Source: Chloroflexota bacterium
Lineage (GTDB): Bacteria; Chloroflexota; Limnocylindria; Limnocylindrales; CSP1-4
DNA: 34,369 nucleotides
Assembly: GCA_005882635.1 (NCBI GenBank)
Contig: VBFG01000023.1
Span: forward strand, 1 to 34,369
Direction: 5' to 3'
Shown piece by piece: positions 1 through 7,486 of this stretch (positions are counted from its first letter, which is position 1; each line of letters begins with the position of its first letter). A program made the position numbers and the translations under genes. The notes beneath the pieces were generated by a model. That model did no database searches. It was not told the origin of the DNA and was given only the letters and a program-made list of their open reading frames with translations.

Positions 1-81
1 CTGCCGGAAGGCGCGGACGGGCCGACGGGCGGACAATGATGGCGCCGCCCGCGTGCCGCTCACGAACCCGAGGCGCTTGCC

Positions 82-903
82 GTGAAGTCCCTTCTCGCCG
101 CCGTGGTCGTCCTCACCCTGGCCGGCTGCGGGTCGACCAGCGTTCCCCCGTCGTCTGCGCCGGGTCCGGCCGCCCAGTCGCCGTCCGTCGCGTCGGCGCC
201 CAGCTCGGCCGCCCCATCGGTCGCCGCCAGCGAGCCCGCCCCATCCACGCCGGCCGCCAGCGCGGTGACCGAGAGCCCAACCCCGTCGATCGACCCGGCC
301 GACTTCGTCGCCACGATCGACAACGCCTGGTTCCCGCTCATCCCCGGCACGTCCTGGACCTACCAGGGCGTGAAGGACGGCGAGAAGGCGATTGACGCCG
401 TGACCGTCACCCGCGATACGAAGATGGTCGCCGGGGTCGCCTGCGTCGTCGTCCACGACGAGCTGAAGGTCGCCGGCGAGCTCGCCGAGACAACGGACGA
501 CTGGTACACCCAGGATCGCGACGGCAACGTGTGGTACTTCGGTGAGGCGACCCAGGAGCTCGAGGGCGGCAAAGTCACGAGCACCGAGGGATCGTGGGAG
601 TCGTCGGTCGACGGCGCCGTGCCCGGGATCTTCATGCCGGCCAAGCCCGAGATCGGCTACTCGGGGCTGCAGGAGTTCTATGCGGGCCATGCCGAGGATC
701 GGTTCGTCGTGCTGCTGACCGGGCGCAACGTCAAGGTCCCCGCCGGCTCCTACAGGGACGTGATGATCACGGCCGAGTGGACCCCTCTCGAGCCGGCCGT
801 GCTGACCGAGAAGGCCTACGTCAAGGGCATCGGCGAGATCCGCGAGGCGGACGTCGCCGGCGGCGACGAGAAGCAGGAGCTGGTCAAGACGACCGCGGGA
901 TAG
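82..903 (+). CDS. Secreted lipoprotein, unknown function
   Basis: A 273-residue protein starting with GTG. The N-terminus is a short lipoprotein signal peptide with lipobox L-A-G-C (Cys16), so the mature protein should be lipid-anchored outside the membrane. Residues about 17-70 are a Ser/Pro/Ala linker. The rest is a compact domain beginning near 'DNAWFPLIPGTSW', a pattern I know from uncharacterised secreted proteins of high-GC bacteria; no catalytic motif is visible. A weak GAGG lies about 9 nt before the start. It converges with the ammonium transporter gene, only 10 bp away, and is probably not functionally tied to it. The lipoprotein call is firm; the function is unknown. Confidence 0.8.
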   Translation: MKSLLAAVVVLTLAGCGSTSVPPSSAPGPAAQSPSVASAPSSAAPSVAASEPAPSTPAASAVTESPTPSIDPADFVATIDNAWFPLIPGTSWTYQGVKDGEKAIDAVTVTRDTKMVAGVACVVVHDELKVAGELAETTDDWYTQDRDGNVWYFGEATQELEGGKVTSTEGSWESSVDGAVPGIFMPAKPEIGYSGLQEFYAGHAEDRFVVLLTGRNVKVPAGSYRDVMITAEWTPLEPAVLTEKAYVKGIGEIREADVAGGDEKQELVKTTAG

Positions 904-913
904 AGGCCGATCC

Positions 914-2137
914 CTAGAGCGCCCCCTCGTAGGCCTGCTCGCCGTGGATCGACTCGTCGAGGCCGGCGGCCTCCCCCGCCTCGTCGACCCGGACCTTCGT
1001 GATGCGGTCGATGAGCCAGAGCATCCCCCAGGTGAACGCGAACGCCCAGATCACCGCGAGGACGACGGCGCCGACCTCGGCGACGAAGAAGCCGGGGTTG
1101 CCCGAGAGCAGCCCATCGGCCCCGGCCGGGTTGAACGTCTTCGTCGCAAAGAGTCCGAGCATGATGATCCCGAGTGAGCCGCCGACGCCGTGGACGCCCC
1201 AGACGTCGAGGGCGTCGTCGAGGCGGAGCCGATTCTTGAGGGCGACCGCCCCGTAGCAGACCGCGCCCGCCGCGCAGCCGATGATCACGGCCGTCACCGG
1301 CGAGACGTAGCCGGCGGCCGGCGTGATCGTGGCCAGACCGGCGACCGCGCCGGTCAGGAGACCGAGGAACTTCGGCCGGCCAGTCCGCTGCCAGTCGATC
1401 GCCAGCCAGACCATTGCCGCGAACGACGCGGCGAGGTCCGTGTTGAGGAACGCGACCGCCGTGGTCGAGTCGACCCGGAACTCGCTGCCGGCGTTGAAGC
1501 CATACCAGCCGAACCACAGCAGGCCGGTGCCCAGGGCGACGAGCGGGATGCTGTGCGCGCCGCCATCCTCGCCGCGTCGCCGCCCGACATACAGCACGGA
1601 TGCCAGAGCGGCCACGCCGGCGATCGCGTGGACGACGATCCCGCCGGCGAAGTCCAGGACCCCGCGCTCCGCGAGGAACCCGCCGCCCCAGATCATGTGG
1701 ACGAACGGGAAGTAGACGAGGAGGAGCCAGCCGGTCAGGAACAGCATGTACGCCTTGAAGGTGACCCGGTTGGCGAAGGCTCCCGTGATCAGGGCCGGCG
1801 TGATGATCGCGAACATCATCTGGTAGGCGATGAAGACGATCAGCGGGATCGTGTCGTTCAACGGCGACGGCGACGCCAGGGTGACCCCGTTGAGGAACGC
1901 CATGTTCAGGTCGCCGACGATGCCGCCCTTGCCGCCGCTGAAGCACAGCGAGTAGCCGACGACGAACCAGAGGACGGTCGTCCAGCCCATCGAGACGTAG
2001 CTCTGGATCATGATCCCGAGCACGTTCCGGCGGCTGACGAGGCCGCCGTAGAAGAACGCCAGCCCGGGGGTCATCAGCATGACCAGGCTCGAGCACAGCA
2101 GCATGAAGCCCGTGTTGCCCGTGTCCAGGTTCGGCAC
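914..2137 (-). CDS. amt: Ammonium transporter Amt
   Basis: A 407-residue polytopic membrane protein of the Amt/MEP/Rh family, which conducts ammonium across the inner membrane. The N-terminal segment containing 'TPGLAFFYGG' and the twin pore histidines are present: His170 in 'GGIVVHAIAG' and His316 in 'VWGVHGVGG'. Length and about 11 hydrophobic segments fit the family. The GTG start has a strong GAGGAGGG 8 nt upstream. No glnK/PII gene is adjacent, which is unusual because Amt is often paired with it. It is the last gene of the long minus-strand catabolic operon, 33 bp after the allophanate-hydrolase-C-like gene, which suggests co-regulation with ammonia-releasing enzymes and recapture of leaked ammonium. 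Confidence 0.95.
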   Translation of the reverse strand: MPNLDTGNTGFMLLCSSLVMLMTPGLAFFYGGLVSRRNVLGIMIQSYVSMGWTTVLWFVVGYSLCFSGGKGGIVGDLNMAFLNGVTLASPSPLNDTIPLIVFIAYQMMFAIITPALITGAFANRVTFKAYMLFLTGWLLLVYFPFVHMIWGGGFLAERGVLDFAGGIVVHAIAGVAALASVLYVGRRRGEDGGAHSIPLVALGTGLLWFGWYGFNAGSEFRVDSTTAVAFLNTDLAASFAAMVWLAIDWQRTGRPKFLGLLTGAVAGLATITPAAGYVSPVTAVIIGCAAGAVCYGAVALKNRLRLDDALDVWGVHGVGGSLGIIMLGLFATKTFNPAGADGLLSGNPGFFVAEVGAVVLAVIWAFAFTWGMLWLIDRITKVRVDEAGEAAGLDESIHGEQAYEGAL

Positions 2138-2170
2138 GATCCGAGTCCCTCCTCTGCGTCGCTGACCGTC

Positions 2171-2569
2171 TCAGAGCGTCGTGGCGTCCGCTCCGGTCCG
2201 GGAGGCCCAGTAGGCGCGCCAGCCGCCGTACGAGCTGATGTCCGGATGCTGCTCGGCGAGCTCGCGCGGGAACAGGATTCCCGGCACGACGCGGCCGTCC
2301 GACAGGCTGACCGGGCCGCGGTACAGGCCAGGTGGCTCCCCGGCTTCGACCCGCCGCCAGACGTCGTCCGGGAGGCGGTAGATCTCGCCCGGAACGGAGA
2401 CGCCGCCTTCGGCGACGTGGTACATCCCGGGATGGACGTCGCCGATGGAGTGGATCCGATACGTCGGCGCGGTCCGGGCCTCTTCGATGAACTCGGCGCC
2501 GTCGAGGTTCGCGTGCAGGGCGAGGCCCCGCATCAGGGTTCCGTTGACGAACAGCAGCTCCGCAGCCAC
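2171..2569 (-). CDS. Stand-alone allophanate hydrolase C-terminal-domain-like protein (gamma-glutamylcyclotransferase fold)
   Basis: A 132-residue soluble protein. 'LLFVNGTLMRG' at residues 5-15 is the glycine-rich loop of the gamma-glutamylcyclotransferase-like fold. The central 'ARTAPTYRIHSI' and terminal 'DISSYGGWRAYW' closely resemble the C-terminal domain of allophanate hydrolase (AtzF/DUR1-type). In those enzymes this domain is reported to process the N-carboxycarbamate released by the amidase domain. Here the domain is a separate gene and I see no allophanate amidase domain anywhere in the window. The start is GTG with AGGAGGG just upstream. It lies between the permease and amt, downstream of a strong hairpin. 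It could act on a small carboxylated or carbamoylated amine, or be a true glutamylcyclotransferase; the first is inferred from resemblance and context. Confidence 0.75.
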   Translation of the reverse strand: MAAELLFVNGTLMRGLALHANLDGAEFIEEARTAPTYRIHSIGDVHPGMYHVAEGGVSVPGEIYRLPDDVWRRVEAGEPPGLYRGPVSLSDGRVVPGILFPRELAEQHPDISSYGGWRAYWASRTGADATTL

Positions 2570-2586
2570 GGTCCCTCCTGTGTGGA

Positions 2587-2618
2587 ACAGCCGGGCGGCT
2601 CGGGGACCGCCCGGCTGT
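2587..2618 (-). terminator. Strong 12-bp hairpin in the permease / C-domain gene gap
   Basis: A perfect 12-bp GC-rich stem (left arm 2587-2598, right arm 2607-2618) with an 8-nt loop lies in the 61-bp gap after the permease stop. There is no clear U-tract, so it may be a partial terminator, an attenuator, or an mRNA-stabilising structure that sets lower expression of the last two genes. The structure is visible; the role is inferred. Confidence 0.55.
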
Positions 2619-2630
2619 CGGAGTGTTCCG

Positions 2631-4265
2631 TCAGGCCGGCGCCCCTGAGGGCTCGGCGTCCGGCGGCGTCATGATCGCCTCGCGGAGCTCCGCTGCGGTG
2701 GCGTGTCCCTCGCGGTAAGCGACGGCCCAGATCACCGCCGCGCCGAGGAGGTATCCGATCCAGACCTGATTCGGGGCGACGATGGTCCAGCCGCTGCCGC
2801 TCGACTGGAAGATCAGCCCGGCCGGGTTGTGGATCAACCCGACGAAGGCAAGGATCGCGGCGATGACCGAGTAGACGATGGCCCGGCTGTAGTGCTTGTC
2901 GATCACGAAGACGGCGATCGCGCCGAGCATCAGACCGGCGAGAACGGCGCCGGCGCCGAGGATCGCCATCCCGCTGTACAGCACGCCGTTGTTCTCGAGC
3001 GCGGCCTCCCCGATCGTGCCCGCGGTCGTTCCGGCGGAGTTGAGGGCACCGTCGACGAGGGTTCCCGCCCATTGGGCGATGTTCGGGATCAGGGCGAGGA
3101 CGATCGCCGGCGCGTACTTCGCCTTCGATGTCTGGAATGCCTGTGACCCGATGACGAGGCCGATGAAGAGCAGGATCGGGAACAGGGCCGCCTGCGGGAC
3201 GACCGCCAGGAACAAGCCCGTGATGCCGAAGAAGCAGATCAGGGCGATGACCACGCCGGTCGCCAGCGAGTAGCCGATCCGGCCGCCGACGGCCTTCCAG
3301 CCAGGATGGCCGATGTACACGGCCGGCGGGAACGGGCTGCCGAGGAACGAGCCGACGACGGCGCCGATGCCGTCGGCGAGGAGGATGTTGCGGAGGTTGT
3401 AGTTGTCGCCCGCCGCCGAGGCGCTCTCGACGTTGTTCATCCCCTCGGTGAAGTTATAGACGCCGAGCGGGATCGCCGTCGCGAGAAGCGGCGCCACGTC
3501 CGTTAGCCCACTGATCACCTCGGTCCCGGGACGCGGCAGGTGGATGCCGAACTGGGCGAACGAGTCGCCGACGGCCTTCGGATCGAGGCCGTGCCAACCG
3601 AAGACGAAGTACGACAGCCAGCCGATGACGGTCCCGACGACGATCGCGGCCAGGCCGCCCGGGATCCCGAACGGTAGCCGCACGCCGGCGGTCCATGAGA
3701 GCAGGACGATTGCGAACGTCGCGAGAGCGATCCAGGCGGCATCCCACATGTGGAACGCCGCGCTCATCGAGATGAACGCGACGGAAATGCCCGCGAGCGT
3801 GCCGAGCATCGCGGCGCGCGGCGTGTACCGTCGGATCGTCGGCCCGATGAAGGCGCCGATCAGGACGACGATGCCGATGAAGAACGCCCAGGCCAGGCCG
3901 GCCTCCCAGGCCTTGAGCACGTCGCCGTTCGTCTTGATGACGACCGGCAGCATGATCACGAACGTCACGAAGAAGTAGTGCGGGACGCTGGGGCCGTACG
4001 GCATGGCGGCGACGTCGTCGCGGCCTTCCTTGCGAGCGAGCCGGTAGGCGAGATAGGCGTAGTACAGGTTGCCGATCGGCAGGGCGATCCCGAGCGCGGG
4101 CAGGATCCGCCCGTAGACGATGTCATTCGGGAGCTTGATCACGAACAGGACGAGGCTCGACAGGACGAGCACGTTCAACAGGACATTCGTCCCGAGCCCG
4201 AAGAATGCGTTCCAGTCTCCGGGGACCCAGAGACGCGGCTTGTAGGCGCTGGATTGCTGCTGCAT
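2631..4265 (-). CDS. NCS2/AzgA-like xanthine-uracil-type permease
   Basis: A 544-residue integral membrane protein of the nucleobase/ascorbate transporter superfamily, of the putative-permease branch with 'GDWNAFFGLGTNVLLN' near the N-terminus. A dozen or more hydrophobic segments are visible, with 'GAVVGSFLGSPFPPAVYIGHPGWKAVGGRIGYS' as the conserved region before the last helices. It probably imports a nucleobase-like or small cyclic, N-rich compound by ion symport. I chose the ATG at 4265 because GGAGG lies 7 nt upstream; a GTG four codons earlier overlaps that site. The gene starts 43 bp after the cysteine hydrolase stop. It is the likely entry point of the pathway, but the substrate cannot be read from sequence. 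Confidence 0.85.
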   Translation of the reverse strand: MQQQSSAYKPRLWVPGDWNAFFGLGTNVLLNVLVLSSLVLFVIKLPNDIVYGRILPALGIALPIGNLYYAYLAYRLARKEGRDDVAAMPYGPSVPHYFFVTFVIMLPVVIKTNGDVLKAWEAGLAWAFFIGIVVLIGAFIGPTIRRYTPRAAMLGTLAGISVAFISMSAAFHMWDAAWIALATFAIVLLSWTAGVRLPFGIPGGLAAIVVGTVIGWLSYFVFGWHGLDPKAVGDSFAQFGIHLPRPGTEVISGLTDVAPLLATAIPLGVYNFTEGMNNVESASAAGDNYNLRNILLADGIGAVVGSFLGSPFPPAVYIGHPGWKAVGGRIGYSLATGVVIALICFFGITGLFLAVVPQAALFPILLFIGLVIGSQAFQTSKAKYAPAIVLALIPNIAQWAGTLVDGALNSAGTTAGTIGEAALENNGVLYSGMAILGAGAVLAGLMLGAIAVFVIDKHYSRAIVYSVIAAILAFVGLIHNPAGLIFQSSGSGWTIVAPNQVWIGYLLGAAVIWAVAYREGHATAAELREAIMTPPDAEPSGAPA

Positions 4266-4308
4266 CGATTCCTCCACTCCACCTCGTTCCGTTGGGCCGC
4301 GCGATCAG

Positions 4309-5016
4309 TCAGACAACGGCCGCTCCCGCCGCAGCCGGCTGCTTGCCGGTTGCGGTCGCCAGGGCTCGGAGGAACCGCTCCGAGTCGCTGACCCAGCCGA
4401 AGATCCCGCCCTGGGCCTTGATCATCTCGAGCGCAACTCGCTGGAACTCGGGAAAGTACGAGCCGACCGCGTCCGAGAGGACGAGGGCGTCGTAGCCACG
4501 GTCGTTCGCTTCGCGGACGCTCGTGTGGACGCAGACCTCGGTCGTGACGCCGCAGACGACGAGCTGTCGGATCCCCTTCATCTTCAGGATCGCGTCGAGG
4601 TCCGTGGCGTAGAAGGCACCCTTACCGGGCTTGTCGACAACCGGCTCGCCGTCGATCGGGTAGACCTCCTCGACGATGTCGTGGCCGAGCTCGCCGCGGA
4701 CGAGGATTCGGCCCATCGGGCCGACGTCCCCGATCGTGATCTTGCCCCTGCCGCGGACCTTCTTCGACGGCGGCAGGTCCGACAGGTCCGGCCGATGGCC
4801 TTCCCGGGTGTGGATGACGAACAACCCGGCGTCGCGCCACGCCCGCAGGACCCGCTCCGCGGGCGGCAACGCCTTGAGCAGCGGCGACGTGTCGTTGCCG
4901 AGCGCCTCGCCGAAGCCACCCGGATACACGAAGTCGCGCTGGAAGTCGATCATCAGCAGCGCGGTCGTTGCCGGCTCGAACTCGAAGCCATACGGCTCTG
5001 CGTCGACGGTCGCCAT
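4309..5016 (-). CDS. Biuret-hydrolase-like cysteine hydrolase (isochorismatase superfamily)
   Basis: A 235-residue amidohydrolase with the catalytic triad Asp24 ('LMIDFQRDF'), Lys129 ('VDKPGKGAF') and Cys162 ('GVTTEVCVHT'). The blocks 'HTREGHRPDLSDLPPSK', 'GRILVRGE', 'DKPGKG' and 'REANDRGY' match my memory of biuret hydrolase BiuH. Gln202 in 'AQGGIFG' falls where BiuH carries Gln215, which I recall as a substrate-contacting residue. BiuH converts biuret to allophanate and ammonia. RutB (ureidoacrylate), triuret hydrolase and N-carbamoylsarcosine amidase are alternative relatives. The ATG at 5016 is preferred over an upstream Met because AGGAGG lies 6 nt upstream. The gene follows carbamate kinase by 20 bp. 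Family is certain; the substrate is a moderate-confidence inference. Confidence 0.85.
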   Translation of the reverse strand: MATVDAEPYGFEFEPATTALLMIDFQRDFVYPGGFGEALGNDTSPLLKALPPAERVLRAWRDAGLFVIHTREGHRPDLSDLPPSKKVRGRGKITIGDVGPMGRILVRGELGHDIVEEVYPIDGEPVVDKPGKGAFYATDLDAILKMKGIRQLVVCGVTTEVCVHTSVREANDRGYDALVLSDAVGSYFPEFQRVALEMIKAQGGIFGWVSDSERFLRALATATGKQPAAAGAAVV

Positions 5017-5036
5017 GCGTGTCCTCCTCTGGTCCA

Positions 5037-6047
5037 TCACGTCGTCACGGGAGCGGGGATCGGGTCCGGGACGATGCGGGTCCCCGTCTGGCCCGCGATC
5101 GCTCGTTCCAGGGCGGCCGGAGTCGTGATGAGGACTTCCTGCCCGCCGCGGGCCAGGAAGTCCACCGCGGCCTCGACCTTCGGTCCCATGCTTCCCTTCG
5201 GGAATTCGCCCTCGGCCAGATAGCGGAGCGCTTCTCCGGACGTCATCGCGGCCAGCAGGCGCTGATCCGGCTGGCGGAAGTGCCAGGCGACCTGCTCGAC
5301 TCCGGTCGACAGGACGAGGAGCGGGACCTCGAGGCTGGCGGCGAGGAGAGCCGAGGCGCGGTCCTTGTCGATGACGGCCTCGACGCCCTCGTACCCGCCG
5401 GCGGTCTCGACGACCGGGATCCCGCCGCCGCCGACCGCGATCACGACGTGGCCGGCGTCGACCAGCGTCCGGATCTGGGCGGACTCGACGATCCGGACCG
5501 GCTTCGGCGACGGGACGACCCGGCGATAGCCGCGACCGGAATCCTCGATCATCTGCCAGTGGCTGCGTCGCCGCCGCGTCGCCGCCTGGCTCTCGGTGTA
5601 GAAGGGGCCGATCGGTTTGGTCGGGTTCTCGAACGCCGGATCGGCGGGGTCGACCACCGTGTGCGTCAGCACGTAGGCGACCCGGTCGCGCAACCCGCGG
5701 GCCGACAGCTCGTTGAGGAGCGCCATCGCCAGGATGTGGCCGATCCCGCCCTGCGAGTCGGCGGACGACATCTCGAGCGACAGCTGTGGAACGGGTGCGG
5801 AGTCGCCGACGAGCTCGGAGCGGAGAAGGATGAAGCCGACCTGCGGACCGTTGCCGTGGGTGAGGACGATCCCCCAGCCCGTCGAGACCAGCGTCGCGAT
5901 GTGGCGCGCCATCTCGATGGCGTTGTCGTACTGCTCGGCGATCGTGCCCTGCTGGCCGTCCAGGATCAACGCGTTGCCGCCGATCGCCACGACGGCGCGG
6001 CTCGGGCCGGTGCCGTTGCGACGGCTGCCGCGGAGGCGCGCGCTCAC
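5037..6047 (-). CDS. arcC: Carbamate kinase
   Basis: A 336-residue amino-acid-kinase-fold enzyme that transfers phosphate between carbamoyl phosphate and ADP, giving ATP plus carbamate (then ammonia and CO2) when working catabolically. Visible signatures are 'VVAIGGNAL' (19-27), 'THGNGPQVG' (63-71), 'QGGIGH', 'NPTKPIGPFY', 'VPSPKP', 'VGGGGIPVV', 'VIDKDRASALLA' and 'KGSMGPKVEAA'. It carries about 17 extra N-terminal residues compared with typical family members. The GTG start overlaps the previous stop as GTGA, implying translational coupling. No arginine deiminase or ornithine carbamoyltransferase gene is nearby, so the carbamoyl phosphate must come from another carbamoyl transfer reaction, most likely the FdrA/DUF1116/DUF2877 trio encoded just upstream. 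Confidence 0.95.
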   Translation of the reverse strand: MSARLRGSRRNGTGPSRAVVAIGGNALILDGQQGTIAEQYDNAIEMARHIATLVSTGWGIVLTHGNGPQVGFILLRSELVGDSAPVPQLSLEMSSADSQGGIGHILAMALLNELSARGLRDRVAYVLTHTVVDPADPAFENPTKPIGPFYTESQAATRRRRSHWQMIEDSGRGYRRVVPSPKPVRIVESAQIRTLVDAGHVVIAVGGGGIPVVETAGGYEGVEAVIDKDRASALLAASLEVPLLVLSTGVEQVAWHFRQPDQRLLAAMTSGEALRYLAEGEFPKGSMGPKVEAAVDFLARGGQEVLITTPAALERAIAGQTGTRIVPDPIPAPVTT

Positions 6048-7486
6048 GCCGCCACCCCGATGCCGTAGCCGCGGGCGACGGCCCGGACCGCCAGCTCGAA
6101 GCAGGCGAGTGGCGCGCGAGCGATGCCCGCCCCGATCTGTCCGACGCCTGCCTGTCGATGGGCGATCCCGGTGTTGATGACCGGGGCGACTCCCGTCTCG
6201 ACGACGCGCCGCGCGTCGATCCCGGTCGGCGTCCCCGAGAAGCCCAGGGACGGCAGGCCGTAGGCCGAGTTGCGCGCCAGCGTGATCCGTTCCATCAGCC
6301 GGGTGAAGCCGATCGCGTCGGCGGGCGTGCCGCCGACGAACCGGACGATCGCGGGAGCGGCTGCCATCGCGAACCCGCCGATCCCGAACGTCTCGGTGAT
6401 CGCGCTGTCGCCCAGGTCGGGGTTGGCATCCTCCGGGCCGTAGCCGGGGAAGTACAGCCCATCCGGGACGCCGACCGGCGCCGTGAACCAGGTCGAGCCC
6501 GTCCCGCTCAGGCGGATCCCGAAGTCGACCCCATTTCGCGACATCGCGGTCACGACCGTCGACCCGTCGATCCCGGCAGCTGCGTCCAGGCCTGCCTTGC
6601 AGGCGGCCATCGACAAATTCAGGAAGAAATGGTCGTTCCCCCGGAGGAACGTGAAGACCTCGGCCTGGACGGCGGACGTCAGGGAGGTCGCGACCGTCGG
6701 CGCGATCGTTCTGGTGAAGAGCGCCGTCGCCGCGACGTTCCGATTGTGACCCTCGTCGCCCATCTGGAGCGCCTGCGCCGTGATGGCCTTGAGGTCGATC
6801 GGGCCGCCGGCCCGGAGCACGGTCGACAGGGCCGGTCCCAGCGTCGACACGAACCAGCGAAGGCGCTCGAGGACCGCATCCTCGTACGCCCCGAACCGGA
6901 GGACCTTGCCGAGCCCTTCGTTGAGCGTCGCGAAGGACCGGTTGCCGGCGGCACCGTTCTCGACGACCGCGACCGGCATGGACGGCGACACGACTCCGGC
7001 CATCGGGCCGACGGCGCCGTGGTCGTGGCATGGCTCGAAGGCGATCTTCCCGGCGTCCAGGAGCTTCCGCGCCTCGGCCGGCGTTTCGGCCCAGCCTTCG
7101 AAGAGGCACGCCCCGATCGCCGCTCCCTGGACCGGGCCGCACATCGCGTCCCAATCGATCGGCGGTCCGCTGTGCAGGAGCATCCGGCCGGCGAGCCCGT
7201 CGATCGCCTCGGTCGCGAGTCGGACGTCCACGAGCGCCGGCTGGGCCGCGAGGATTCGTTCGACGGCCCGCCCGTTGGCTGCGGCGATCGCGCCGCCCAC
7301 GCGATCGCCGGGATCATCCTCGAGCCAGGCGAGGAGGAGCCCGAGCTCTCGATCGCCCGCGGCCGGCGGTCGCCAGTCCAGTGCCACCACGGGGGCGCCG
7401 GCCGCTCGGATCGGGTCGGCGAACCCGGCGAGGCCGATGTTCACGGCGCGAACGCCGTCGTGGACGAGGCCGCCGCCGGCGATCAT
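6044..7486 (-). CDS. DUF1116 protein (YlbE/YahG family, putative carbamoyltransferase component)
   Basis: A 480-residue soluble protein of the DUF1116 family. Conserved blocks are 'FEPCHDHGAVGPMAGVVSPSMPV' split over 150-172 (Cys153, His154, His156), 'MGDEGHNRN' at 242-250, 'GNDHFFLNLSMAACKAG' at 283-299 and 'IGGFAMAAAPAIV' towards the C-terminus. In E. coli the relatives sit next to fdrA, and the trio with a DUF2877 protein has been linked to oxamate carbamoyltransferase of anaerobic allantoin use (allFGH naming). I chose the ATG at 7486 because it overlaps the fdrA stop as ATGA. The downstream partner is carbamate kinase, which would use carbamoyl phosphate produced by the complex. The substrate of this version is unknown. 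Confidence 0.88.
   Translation of the reverse strand: MIAGGGLVHDGVRAVNIGLAGFADPIRAAGAPVVALDWRPPAAGDRELGLLLAWLEDDPGDRVGGAIAAANGRAVERILAAQPALVDVRLATEAIDGLAGRMLLHSGPPIDWDAMCGPVQGAAIGACLFEGWAETPAEARKLLDAGKIAFEPCHDHGAVGPMAGVVSPSMPVAVVENGAAGNRSFATLNEGLGKVLRFGAYEDAVLERLRWFVSTLGPALSTVLRAGGPIDLKAITAQALQMGDEGHNRNVAATALFTRTIAPTVATSLTSAVQAEVFTFLRGNDHFFLNLSMAACKAGLDAAAGIDGSTVVTAMSRNGVDFGIRLSGTGSTWFTAPVGVPDGLYFPGYGPEDANPDLGDSAITETFGIGGFAMAAAPAIVRFVGGTPADAIGFTRLMERITLARNSAYGLPSLGFSGTPTGIDARRVVETGVAPVINTGIAHRQAGVGQIGAGIARAPLACFELAVRAVARGYGIGVAA

Noticed and set aside
2138-2170. Guanidine (ykkC-type) riboswitch or other riboswitch in the nitrogen operon
   Set aside because: The gaps are too short and no conserved riboswitch core is recognisable.
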